NCBI GenBank assembly: GCA_938015435.1
Contig: CALLPN010000017.1
Span: 1-64,000, forward strand
Direction of reading: 5' to 3'
DNA: 64,000 nucleotides
Source: an uncultured Saprospiraceae bacterium
GTDB lineage: Bacteria; Bacteroidota; Bacteroidia; Chitinophagales; Saprospiraceae
The notes below the pieces were generated by a model that was given only the letters and a program-made list of their open reading frames with translations, was not told the DNA's origin and ran no database searches. A program made the position numbers and the translations under genes. Positions 28,815 through 38,769 of the stretch are shown here, in pieces. Each line of letters starts with the position of its first letter. Positions within the stretch are counted from its first letter, which is position 1.

Positions 28815-30227
28815 GTGCTATTTAATATAAAACCATTCGAGCGTAAGATATTTGAACTTCTCAAATTATCAAGTGAAGAACTTGGGTATCCGACCTATGT
28901 AGTGGGTGGTTACGTAAGAGATAGACTGTTGGCTAGAGAAAGCAAAGACATGGATATCGTATGCGTAGGTAGTGGTATCGAATTGGCTCAAAATCTTGCT
29001 TCTAAACTACGTCCTATTCCTAGACTCGTTGTTTACAGTAGATATGGTACTGCAATGCTTCGGCATAAAGATCTTGAAGTAGAGTTCGTCGGCGCGAGAA
29101 AGGAATCATACAGACAAGACAGTCGTAAGCCGAGCGTCGAGAATGGTAGCTTAGAAGATGATCAAAATAGAAGAGACTTTACAATCAATGCTTTGGCAGT
29201 AAGTCTCAATGAGGATAACTACGGAGAGATCATCGATCCATTCAATGGATTGCGTCACCTCGAAGAGAAGCGAATCGTTACGCCACTAGAGCCAGGAAAA
29301 ACCTTTAGCGACGATCCGTTGAGAATGATGAGGGCGATCAGATTTGCAACTCAGTTAGATTTCAACATTGATCCAGTAACCTTTGAGGCGATCAAAGAAT
29401 ACAAAAATAGAATACATATCATATCTAAAGAGCGTATCACTACAGAGTTCAATAAGATCATGATGTCTAGGAAACCTTCTGTTGGCCTCAATCTACTTTA
29501 CGAAAGTGGATTGTTAGAAATAATATTTCCGGAAATGACAGCACTTCATGGAGTGGAGATCAAAGATGGAAAAGGACATAAAGATAATTTTTACCACACC
29601 CTAGAAGTGATAGATAATATCTGTCCCAATACAGATAATCTATGGTTGAGATGGGCGGCTTTGATGCATGATATCGCAAAGCCACCTACAAAGAGATTTC
29701 ACAAAGAACACGGCTGGACATTCCATGGCCATGAAGCATTGGGGGCTATTATGGTCCCTAAGATCTTTAAGAGACTTAGACTTCCTACGGATCATAAGAT
29801 GAAGTATGTACAGAAGTTGGTACGTCTTCACTTGAGACCGATAGCTTTGACAAAGGACGAGATTTCTGATTCCGCAGTACGTAGATTACTCTTCGATGCA
29901 GGAGAAGATATAGATGACCTTATGACGCTTTGTAATGCCGATATCACTTCAAAGAACATGAAGAAGGTAGCTCGATTTAAGCAAAATTTTATGCGCGTAA
30001 AAGTGCTGATGGCTGAGCTAGAAGAGAAGGATAAGGTTCGTAACTGGCAACCACCCGTTTCTGGCGAAGAGATCATGGAGACATTCAATATTCCTCCATC
30101 CAGAGAAGTAGGTCAAATTAAAACGGCAATCAGAGAAGCAATCCTTGATGGAGATATCGCTAATGATAAAGAAGAAGCGATGGCATTTATGATTAAAGTA
30201 GGAGAGGGACTTGGACTCAAAGCATAA
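28815..30227 (+). CDS. cca: CCA tRNA nucleotidyltransferase with HD domain
   Basis: YVVGGYVRDRLLARESKDMDIVCVGSG; RRDFTINALAVSL; LRWAALMHDIAKPPTKRF. Confidence 0.92.
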   Translation: MLFNIKPFERKIFELLKLSSEELGYPTYVVGGYVRDRLLARESKDMDIVCVGSGIELAQNLASKLRPIPRLVVYSRYGTAMLRHKDLEVEFVGARKESYRQDSRKPSVENGSLEDDQNRRDFTINALAVSLNEDNYGEIIDPFNGLRHLEEKRIVTPLEPGKTFSDDPLRMMRAIRFATQLDFNIDPVTFEAIKEYKNRIHIISKERITTEFNKIMMSRKPSVGLNLLYESGLLEIIFPEMTALHGVEIKDGKGHKDNFYHTLEVIDNICPNTDNLWLRWAALMHDIAKPPTKRFHKEHGWTFHGHEALGAIMVPKIFKRLRLPTDHKMKYVQKLVRLHLRPIALTKDEISDSAVRRLLFDAGEDIDDLMTLCNADITSKNMKKVARFKQNFMRVKVLMAELEEKDKVRNWQPPVSGEEIMETFNIPPSREVGQIKTAIREAILDGDIANDKEEAMAFMIKVGEGLGLKA

Positions 30228-30243
30228 ATAAAGGCTAAACAGA

Positions 30244-31071
30244 TCAATCAATTTTTAAAAACTGCTTAGAAACAACACTTTCTTTACTAATATGAGAAAT
30301 CACGTAACTGCCATTGGCAAGTTTACTTACATCAACAGATGGTGAATATATTCCCTCATATATCTGATTACCTAACATATTAGTAATTCGTATTTTATCT
30401 TCTGGATTAATTTTTCCGATATCAATATTCAGAGTATTACTCACAGGATTGGGTGCAATACTTAAATTGTTTTCAAGGTTGTTTTCCTTTGTATTTAGAA
30501 TAATATCAAAACCAACTTCTTCAATCAAAAATACCGAATAAGAAGAGCTTTCTGGTGACTCCGGAATGGTACGACCTACTGCTTCAAATAAAAGCGTTAA
30601 TTTCTCATATGTATTTTGCCATTGAGAAGGAATGTTTATATGTTTAATTGAAAAACTATCTTCTACAACAAAAGTGGTGTCACTAAATAAAACATCGGTA
30701 TCTCCAAGAATACTCACTCGACAACTACCACCTTGATACAAACTATCACACTTAGACATATACCAAATCTGTTCTAAGCCAGCACTGTTTGACTCTTGAA
30801 ATAAAAATCCTTTTTCCAAAGTAGAGGTTGTGTTGAGATTGCTTTCTATTTTAGCAATGTATCCATTATTAATATTCGAAGTCACTTTTGTTACTGGAGT
30901 AGTAGCGAAACCATTTTCTTGGGTACCATTATTGGTAAACCAGTAACTTGGAATTTCATATTCTTCGCCCGCATCAGTTCCCATTTCCCAATCCGAAAAT
31001 TGAGTGTTATAAAATTGTGCCATTGATAATTGGCCAATTAGTATTGCAAAAATAGTGAGAAATGTTTTCAT
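30244..31071 (-). CDS. Secreted protein with T9SS type A sorting domain
   Basis: Signal peptide; C-term LSIAPNPVSNTLNIDIGKINPEDKIRITNMLGNQIYEG..NGSYVISHISKESVVSKQFLKID. Confidence 0.82.
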   Translation of the reverse strand: MKTFLTIFAILIGQLSMAQFYNTQFSDWEMGTDAGEEYEIPSYWFTNNGTQENGFATTPVTKVTSNINNGYIAKIESNLNTTSTLEKGFLFQESNSAGLEQIWYMSKCDSLYQGGSCRVSILGDTDVLFSDTTFVVEDSFSIKHINIPSQWQNTYEKLTLLFEAVGRTIPESPESSSYSVFLIEEVGFDIILNTKENNLENNLSIAPNPVSNTLNIDIGKINPEDKIRITNMLGNQIYEGIYSPSVDVSKLANGSYVISHISKESVVSKQFLKID

Positions 31072-31175
31072 AATATTCTAGTTTCAAGTAAAAATATGAA
31101 ACAATCTTCCTTGTAGAAAATTAAATAGGCAATTTAAAATTATTTAGTGTTTCATCCGACAAACAAAAGAAACAC

Positions 31176-31706
31176 TTACTGTATCTCAAAACTTCCAATA
31201 ATCTTCTTTCCTACTTCGCGATACTGAGCATAATTATCTAGTTGAGAACTGAAAGTAAGTATGTAAGCCGTCTTATCTATAATCCAAAATCTCTGCTCAA
31301 ATCTTAACATATTTTCTGCTTGCCTTCCAGCATAGACTAATGAATGATACTCTGGCCCATCATCGGTAACCCTTTTGCTAGACATGATTTTACCTTCTTT
31401 GATCATTGACTTTACTTGTCCGATACTGAGTTCTACATATTGATCTAGAGTCATATTATAAGCGGATAGATCTTGAGTCAACAGATTCACATTTTCTTTA
31501 AATTTATCATCAACACTCTTTAATCTACTGAATAGAAAAAACTGTGATCCCATTCTTTTACTATCATCAAGATCCCAATCTCCGGGGTAAGTAATACTAT
31601 AAGAATCACTTGAAAATGACTTCCATTCAGATTGACCAAAGGTTACCATTGGCAACATTCCAAAAAATATAACGCAGATTCTTATTACTACCTTCAATTT
31701 CGACAT
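31176..31706 (-). CDS. Secreted PsbP/DcrB-like hypothetical protein
   Basis: Signal peptide; SEWKSFSSDSYSITYPGDWDLDD..; KTAYILTFSSQLDNYAQYREVGKKIIGSFEI. Confidence 0.5.
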   Translation of the reverse strand: MSKLKVVIRICVIFFGMLPMVTFGQSEWKSFSSDSYSITYPGDWDLDDSKRMGSQFFLFSRLKSVDDKFKENVNLLTQDLSAYNMTLDQYVELSIGQVKSMIKEGKIMSSKRVTDDGPEYHSLVYAGRQAENMLRFEQRFWIIDKTAYILTFSSQLDNYAQYREVGKKIIGSFEIQ

Positions 31707-31810
31707 AGACGCAAGATAGACTATTACGACCTATTAGAATCAGTATTAACTTAAGATTAAACTTTCTAGACCACCTCTTTTTTTCGTTCCTTTGGATTAC
31801 AAATTTTAAA

Positions 31811-33799
31811 ATGTCTCACATCAAATCTATAACCATTGGAATATTAGCTCACGTTGACGCGGGTAAGACTTCGCTTACAGAGTGCTTGCTGTATACCGCT
31901 GGCGCTACTTCAGATAGAGGTAGTGTGGATCAAGGGTCAGCGATCACTGACGGTCTAGCTATGGAAAAAAGTCGCGGTATATCTATAAAGGCAGCAACCG
32001 TAGATTTTCAATGGAATGATACGCAGATCAATATCGTAGATACTCCAGGCCACGTAGACTTCGCAGCGGAGGTAGATAGAGCATTGTCAGTAATAGATGT
32101 TGTAGTCTTGGTCATATCTGCAGCAGAAGGCATACAAGCACATACGCTGAGCCTTTGGGAGAGTTTAAAGGAACGAGAATTGCCAGTTATACTATTTGTC
32201 AATAAAGTAGATAGGGCAGGAGTAGATCCAGAGCGTGTGTTCTTGGATATCCAGAAAGACCTAGGTGCAAGATTATTTGCTTTGAACTATGCGAATATCT
32301 CTGATCCAAATCATCCTGAAGTATTAGATTTTAATGTGAGTCAATCCTATTTGTCAGAGACGATAATTGATACATCCTTAGAAAATATCGCCGAATTAGA
32401 TGAGTCGTTCATGGAGGAATATCTGGAAGGAAGGCTTCGTGATATGGCCGCCATCAATTCATTGGCAACTGAGCTAATGCTTACTTCACAATTGATTCCA
32501 ATTATATTTGGGAGTGCCAAGTTAGGATTGGGGATACAGCTATTGTTAAGTACTCTTACGACGTTGCAGGCATCCAACTTGGTTCATGTTGATGAAGTAT
32601 CAGCTAAAGTATTTAAGGTCGAATATGATGCAAAAGTAGGTCGATTAGCTCATGTAAGACTCTATGGTGGTCAAATCAATAATAAGGATGTAATATGGTC
32701 TCAATATCTACAAAAAGATATCAAGATCAATCAAATCTTACAACGTAAACTTGGGAAATTACAGTCAGTTGGAAAGCTAGTAGCAGGCGAAATCGGTGTG
32801 ATGACAACCTCAGATATGATATTGGCAGGAGACACTTTAGGAACAGTAAAATACAAACATGATTACAGTCCGATAGGAGAGTCAGTACTGAGTGTGCAAG
32901 CTGTCGCAGATCAAGAAAAAGATTATCAAAGTCTAGGAGAAGCTTTGGAGATATTAAATAATGAAGACCCTCAGTTAGACTTTCGATGGTACAAAGAAGA
33001 CCGAGAATATCAGTTGCGCATATTGGGTCCGATCCAAACTGAAGTGCTGAAAGATAGTTTGCTTAATCGGTTTGGAATTGAAGCCAGTTTCCTTAAGCCA
33101 AAAGTGATATACAAAGAAACGCCAAAATCTAAAGCGGAAGGCTTTGTTAAGTACTGGATGCCTAAGCCTTGTTGGGCTATAATGACATTCTTAATCGAGC
33201 CTGGATCGATCGGTAGTGGAGTAACATTTGATAGTAAAGTGAGGACATCAGAAATCAGTGTCAAATATCAAAATGAAGTAAAGCGAGCTATTCCTTGGTC
33301 CTTAAGACAAGGGATCAAAGGATGGGAAGTGACTGATTTAAAAATTACCTTGGTCGAAGGCTCAGAACACAATGTTCATTCTAATCCTGGAGACTTTTTG
33401 TTAGCGACACCTATGGGAGTGATGAGAGGATTGGAAAATGCAGACACTGATTTATTGCAGCCTATGTATGCCTTTCAAGTCAAAGCTAAACAAGAACTAT
33501 TAGGAGCAATAGTAAGTGATATGAATCAGATGGGTGCGCAGATAGATTCTCCTGTTTTTGATGACGATTTATTTACGCTGACTGGTAGAGTATCGGTAGC
33601 ATTAGCTATGGATTATAGTATTAAGTTTAATGCAACTACATCCGGTAAGGGAAGATTAAAATTAACTTTGGATGGATATGAAAAGACTGAAACAGCTGAA
33701 GAGAAAATTAGAGAATTTAAAGGAGTATCGCCATTAGATGAATCCCAATGGATATTACACAATAGAGGCGCTTTTAAAGCTGATGATCGTAAGAGATAG
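31811..33799 (+). CDS. TetM-like/EF-G-like translational GTPase (ribosomal protection protein family)
   Basis: ITIGILAHVDAGKTSLTECLLYTAGATSDRGSVDQGSAITDGLAMEKSRGISIKAATVDF; DTPGHVDF; NKVDRAG. Confidence 0.88.
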   Translation: MSHIKSITIGILAHVDAGKTSLTECLLYTAGATSDRGSVDQGSAITDGLAMEKSRGISIKAATVDFQWNDTQINIVDTPGHVDFAAEVDRALSVIDVVVLVISAAEGIQAHTLSLWESLKERELPVILFVNKVDRAGVDPERVFLDIQKDLGARLFALNYANISDPNHPEVLDFNVSQSYLSETIIDTSLENIAELDESFMEEYLEGRLRDMAAINSLATELMLTSQLIPIIFGSAKLGLGIQLLLSTLTTLQASNLVHVDEVSAKVFKVEYDAKVGRLAHVRLYGGQINNKDVIWSQYLQKDIKINQILQRKLGKLQSVGKLVAGEIGVMTTSDMILAGDTLGTVKYKHDYSPIGESVLSVQAVADQEKDYQSLGEALEILNNEDPQLDFRWYKEDREYQLRILGPIQTEVLKDSLLNRFGIEASFLKPKVIYKETPKSKAEGFVKYWMPKPCWAIMTFLIEPGSIGSGVTFDSKVRTSEISVKYQNEVKRAIPWSLRQGIKGWEVTDLKITLVEGSEHNVHSNPGDFLLATPMGVMRGLENADTDLLQPMYAFQVKAKQELLGAIVSDMNQMGAQIDSPVFDDDLFTLTGRVSVALAMDYSIKFNATTSGKGRLKLTLDGYEKTETAEEKIREFKGVSPLDESQWILHNRGAFKADDRKR

Positions 33800-33826
33800 T
33801 AAAGTATAAAATAAATATAGACGGAA

Positions 33827-34378
33827 CTCCTTTGCGATCTTCGTGTCTTTGTGGTTCTATTTAGGTATAGTAAACAAAAAATAATATTGAATCTTAAAGT
33901 CTAACCTAAGTTAATCCAATTTTTAATAGCAGAAAACTCCTTTGCGATCTTCGTGTCTTTGTGGTTGTATTTAAGTATAGGAGACAAAAAATAATATTGA
34001 ATCTTAAAGTATAACTTAAGTTAATACAGCTTTTAACAGCAGAAATTTTCTTTGCGATCTTCGTGTCTTTGTGGTTCTATTTAAGTATAGTAGACAAAAA
34101 ATAATATTGAACCTTAAAGTCTAACCTAAGTTAATACAACTTTTAACAGCAGAAAGCTCCTTTGCGATCTTCGTGTCTTTGTGGTTCTATTTAAGTATAG
34201 TAAACAAAAAATAATATTGAATCTTTAAAGTCTAACCTAAGTTAATACAACTTTTAACAGCAGAATACTCCTTAGCGATCTTCGTGTCTTTGTGGTTCTA
34301 TTTAAGTATAGTAGACAAAAAATAATATTGAATCTTAAAGTCTAACTTAAGTTAATCCAATTTTTAATAGCAGAAAAT
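33827..34378 (+). repeat. Minisatellite, 5 x ~110 bp
   Basis: TTTGCGATCTTCGTGTCTTTGTGGTT anchors at 33831, 33941, 34051, 34161, 34272 (last copy TTAGCGATC; one-base insertion in unit 4). Confidence 0.97.
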
Positions 34379-34413
34379 TACTTGCTGAAATATGAAATAG
34401 TAACAAAAGATCT

Positions 34414-35466
34414 TTACTCAAAAACTCTAATATAATCCACAATCAAATACTGTGAAAAGAAGGTGGTACCATCAGGACTACCTGGCCAATTGCCACCCAC
34501 GGCTAAGTTGATCAAGAAATGGAAATCACCTTGAATTTCATTGAGAAGAGGAGGAGTGATATCTATGATATGAAACTGTACATCATCCAGATACCAGATG
34601 ATGTTTTGAGAATTCCAGACAATAGAAAATACATGAAACTCATCATTAAATATGCCCGTGTTTAAAGTAGTAGATCCTCCGTAATAAGCAGGAAAGCCAT
34701 TGTCATACCAATGAGTAGTACCATGTATAGTATTTTCTTGGCCGCTACCGCCTATCATTTCCATGATATCTATTTCACCGCATTGAGGCCATCCTACGCT
34801 GCTGATATTGTCACCAAGCATCCATAGTGCTGGCCATATACCTTGACCGACAGGAAGATTAGCTCTGATGTCGACACGACCATAGTTCATGCTAAATTTA
34901 TTATGCGTATTGATTCTTGCGGAGGTATAGTTACTAGATCCTTGAACTTCTTCTTTAGCCTCTATGACTAGACAGCCATTATGGAGGATTACATTTTTTT
35001 CTTTATAATGTTGGAGTTCATTATTACCCCAACCACATAGATCAGGACATCCATCACCAATCTGATAGTTCCATTTCGTTCCATCCAATACCTCACCATT
35101 AAATTCATCGGACCAAACAGCAGTCAATCCAGGATATGTAGTCGGTGTAGAGTATCCTGTTGTAGGTATGGTTAAATTGGTTTCATCTTCAAACATCAAG
35201 GCACGCCATCTTCCATCGTTTGATAAATATGCGTAAAATTTATTGTCGTCCGTATTGAATACCATTAATCCATTAGCAGGAGTAGGAATTGCATCCATAT
35301 CAGATTGTGTCATCCTCGGCATCAAGAACCCCTTGTCATTACTTTGTACATCCAGCATTGCAGAAGGGTCTGCTGTAGAGCTATTAGGATTAATACCTAC
35401 TTGTGCATTAGATGCGAAGCAGAATGTCATTAAAAGGATAATGGAGATAATTGTATTGATACTCAT
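34414..35466 (-). CDS. Glycoside hydrolase family 16 (beta-glucanase-like) with N-terminal surface-protein-like domain
   Basis: GEIDIMEMIGG catalytic motif; DEFNGEVLDGTKWNYQIGDG; N-term PSAMLDVQSNDKGFLMPRMTQSDMDAIPTPANGLMVFNTDDNKFYAYL. Confidence 0.92.
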   Translation of the reverse strand: MSINTIISIILLMTFCFASNAQVGINPNSSTADPSAMLDVQSNDKGFLMPRMTQSDMDAIPTPANGLMVFNTDDNKFYAYLSNDGRWRALMFEDETNLTIPTTGYSTPTTYPGLTAVWSDEFNGEVLDGTKWNYQIGDGCPDLCGWGNNELQHYKEKNVILHNGCLVIEAKEEVQGSSNYTSARINTHNKFSMNYGRVDIRANLPVGQGIWPALWMLGDNISSVGWPQCGEIDIMEMIGGSGQENTIHGTTHWYDNGFPAYYGGSTTLNTGIFNDEFHVFSIVWNSQNIIWYLDDVQFHIIDITPPLLNEIQGDFHFLINLAVGGNWPGSPDGTTFFSQYLIVDYIRVFE

Positions 35467-35957
35467 TTAGTAGAAGTAAAAAGGTTAAGACGAAACCAAA
35501 GATAACCTGTATTTAATCAAAAATGTAAATTTGATTCTATTTTTGGTGTTTTAAGAATTTAAGAAGGTATTAATAGTTGGAACAGTCGTTTAAAACTTAT
35601 CGATCTATTTAATTTTCGCATTGGGATTCAATAATTTCAATCAAGAAATTAGACTCAAAGTGGTAACTTGCCTTTTCATATAATTGACAATTGTTGTGAG
35701 TATCGTAATCCAAGCGAAAAAAATGGGATCTATTGTATTATCCTTTTGAGCTATCAAAGTTATTCTCAGGTATTGTCTTCTGAGCGAGCAAAGCGAGTCG
35801 AAGAATGCCCAATAGCAATCACCATTTCGACCGTAGTGGAGAAATGTTTGTCAATCGCTGACAATTGATCCCTTCTTCAATATAATTTGAACAAGAATTT
35901 GATAGAAAACCTGATAGGTTATTTTACTTATCTCAAAGTACACGGATAACTATAGTG

Positions 35958-35974
35958 AGTAATATAATATTACT
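35958..35974. repeat. Palindrome upstream of esterase gene
   Basis: AGTAATATAATATTACT. Confidence 0.5.
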
Positions 35975-36021
35975 ATCTTAGACTAATATAATTTAATGTT
36001 TCCACCACCCCAAGCACAATT

Positions 36022-36909
36022 ATGAAAAAGATATTTATAGGCTCATCATTAATTGGATTATTGATCTTCGGATTTTTTTTCGGAAGGGGAAAATACTATC
36101 AGCATCAAGAAGAACAAAGACGTTCGGCTTACTATGAAAATCTAGTAGATACTTCTTCGCCAACTGTACATGTCATTAGAGATTCTATTCGTATTGGATA
36201 TCAAAATGAAACGCGTACTATTCATACCTATGTACCACCAAACTATAATAATGATACGCTTACTCGATATCCAGTGATATACATGATGGATGGCGAATCC
36301 TCATTTAATGATCTTGAAAACATGGGCCCAGAATGGGAGATAGACGAAGTGATCAATGCGGCATCAGAAAGTGGAGAATTAACTGCAATAGTCATAGGCA
36401 TCAACCAATCTGATAAAAGCAGAGATACCGAGTATACTCCCTTTGTCAACGAGGATAATCCTAATGCACATGGAGATAAATTTTCGGAATGGGTGACTAC
36501 AGATCTAAAGCAATGGGTCGATACTAATTATAGAACTAAACCTGATCCATCATCTACTACCATCGGAGGGATATCAAGAAGCGGTATGATGGCTTATTAT
36601 ATGGTAATGGCTCATCCAGATGTATTTGGTAATGCTATGATACAGTCACCATCCATGTGGGTAGATCATGATAGATTGATGGAGATGTCTTTGACTCCAG
36701 AAGAAGTAAAGGATAAGAAGATTTACTTAAGTGTAGGCGAGTATGAAGGACGTGGAATGATTAATCCAACAGTAGAAATCTATGAAAAATTTAAAGCTCA
36801 GGGATTAGATGAAGATCATGTAAAGTACGATATGATTATGGGAGAAAGTCACTGGCACATTACATGGCGTAAATCCTTTGCATTGGGTTATCCTTGGTTG
36901 ATGCAGTAG
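36022..36909 (+). CDS. Alpha/beta-hydrolase-fold putative esterase
   Basis: YPVIYMMDGESSF; GGISRSGMMAYYMVMAHPDVFGNAMIQSPSMW. Confidence 0.83.
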   Translation: MKKIFIGSSLIGLLIFGFFFGRGKYYQHQEEQRRSAYYENLVDTSSPTVHVIRDSIRIGYQNETRTIHTYVPPNYNNDTLTRYPVIYMMDGESSFNDLENMGPEWEIDEVINAASESGELTAIVIGINQSDKSRDTEYTPFVNEDNPNAHGDKFSEWVTTDLKQWVDTNYRTKPDPSSTTIGGISRSGMMAYYMVMAHPDVFGNAMIQSPSMWVDHDRLMEMSLTPEEVKDKKIYLSVGEYEGRGMINPTVEIYEKFKAQGLDEDHVKYDMIMGESHWHITWRKSFALGYPWLMQ

Positions 36910-36952
36910 GATTTTCGATTTACATTGATGCATTTAATTAAACGATAAAACA

Positions 36953-37276
36953 ATGAGTGAAGAACTTTATAGCAAAATAGCAGATGAATTCGCTGTCAAA
37001 CATGGATCAGTATCAGGCCAAATGTTTGGTAAGCCTTGCTTAAAGGTTAACAAAAAAACGTACGCTGCGTTTTATCAAAACGAAATGGTGTTTAAGTTGG
37101 GTCAGCAAGAAGTTAACTTATTGAAGGAGAAGTACATCGGCTCTGTCAACTGGGATCCATCAGGTAAAAGCAGAGCTATGAAAGATTGGCTTCAAGTGCC
37201 ATGTGAGTATAAAGAAGATTGGATTGAATTTGCGAAGAAAGCGTTGGAGTTTGTAGAGAAAAATAGTAAGGATTAA
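36953..37276 (+). CDS. TfoX N-terminal-like small protein
   Basis: GQMFGKPCLKVNKKTYAAFYQNEMVFKLG. Confidence 0.5.
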   Translation: MSEELYSKIADEFAVKHGSVSGQMFGKPCLKVNKKTYAAFYQNEMVFKLGQQEVNLLKEKYIGSVNWDPSGKSRAMKDWLQVPCEYKEDWIEFAKKALEFVEKNSKD

Positions 37277-37609
37277 TAGACAGTAACTATTTAGATGAAT
37301 GTAATATCATTGAAGGATTGATTCCTTTTCCATCAAATGTAAGGCTCTAAATTTTATTATGGATTAATGGTTACGTCGACATAGTGAATGACGGCCCCGC
37401 TTATTTTACGTACCTTAGAGTCTTATTGACTTTCTACCTTAACTGTCATCCTTGAAGCAATTAGATTTAGTATTTATAAATCGCCTGTTTTTGAGTAAGT
37501 AAGAGCTTTTCTCAGTGTAATGCCTGATTACAAGTAAGTAACTTTTAGTGTTCTTAATCTAACGCCTTGCTCATTTCATTAATCTGCATTTCGTTTCCAT
37601 TTTAAACTG

Positions 37610-38677
37610 ATGAGTTCAGAAATATCCGCTAATAAGCCGGCTCCCATAATTGCAGAAAAGAACATTAATAAATTTAATCGCACGTCTGGTCTAAGAGAAA
37701 CCATAGAAACTCTTGAAAATGGAGACTATATTTTGATTTCTGGTTTTTACAGTGATGCCCTATTATTACTCAGAGAATTACATCATTACCTGAAAGATGA
37801 ACTGCCCAATAATTCTTTCCAAGAACAAAGAGAGTATCGCACTGAATATCGAAGACTTTCTAATCTCGTTCTGTTAGAAATTAAAAATCAAAAACTAGTA
37901 GTCAGGAAATCACCGGATATTGGTTGGTTAGAAAAATTCTATTCAGATAATGATCACTTTTTTTTGACGATGCCTCAAGTTCAAGGACTGAATAGTGCGT
38001 GGCAATGGTATAAAAATGGAATTTCAGTTCCAGTGCTTCGTAATAAACTACATACTTACTATGGAGTCTATTTTCCAACTCGTTTTGATCACTTAACACT
38101 CTTCGATAATTGGTTGAAAAGATATCAAGGGCCCAAAAAATCAGCGATAGATGTTGGAATAGGAAGTGGAGTGCTTTCATTACAAATGTGTAAGCATGGT
38201 TTTCAGAAAGTCTATGGAACTGATACTAATCCTAATGCCATCATAGGACTTACCGAGTTTATGGCGGATACCAAATTGTCTAGAAAGATAGAATTGGATT
38301 ATGCTAACCTCTTTGGTAAATGGGAAAAGCAAACTGAATTAATCGTATTTAACCCTCCTTGGTTACCTACATCAAAAGAATTGGATCGGTTAGACGAAGC
38401 CATTTATTATAACGAAAATCTATTTCCTGAGTTTTTTGCTGAAGCTCATAAACGATTGTTGCAAGATGGTAAGCTATTGATCATATTTTCTAACCTCGCG
38501 CAGATCACCAATGTTACGAATGAGCATCCTGTTGAGAATGAACTAGCAGAAGGAGGAAGATTTCAATTAGAGAACTGCTTTAAGAAAAAAGTAAAAGCGG
38601 CTTCCCATAGAACAAATCGTGATCAACATTGGAGATCCGAAGAGGAAGTAGAACTCTGGGTACTCGTAAAATTATAA
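37610..38677 (+). CDS. Class I SAM-dependent methyltransferase
   Basis: AIDVGIGSGVLSLQMCKHGFQKVYGTDTNPNAI; catalytic-type NPPW. Confidence 0.82.
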   Translation: MSSEISANKPAPIIAEKNINKFNRTSGLRETIETLENGDYILISGFYSDALLLLRELHHYLKDELPNNSFQEQREYRTEYRRLSNLVLLEIKNQKLVVRKSPDIGWLEKFYSDNDHFFLTMPQVQGLNSAWQWYKNGISVPVLRNKLHTYYGVYFPTRFDHLTLFDNWLKRYQGPKKSAIDVGIGSGVLSLQMCKHGFQKVYGTDTNPNAIIGLTEFMADTKLSRKIELDYANLFGKWEKQTELIVFNPPWLPTSKELDRLDEAIYYNENLFPEFFAEAHKRLLQDGKLLIIFSNLAQITNVTNEHPVENELAEGGRFQLENCFKKKVKAASHRTNRDQHWRSEEEVELWVLVKL

Positions 38678-38769
38678 TGGGAATATAAAATCAAGTGCCA
38701 TTAAAACAAAAAAGGGAATTAAATCTTTTGACTCAATTCCCTCTAATATTCATTTAAGAAAAATCCTTC

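Noticed and set aside
31811-33799. Acquired tetracycline-resistance gene
   Set aside because: No mobile-element context, and loop sequence looks paralogue-like; kept only as an RPP-family GTPase.
33827-34378. CRISPR array
   Set aside because: Units are identical over the full ~110 bp with no unique spacers, and there are no cas genes; it is a minisatellite.
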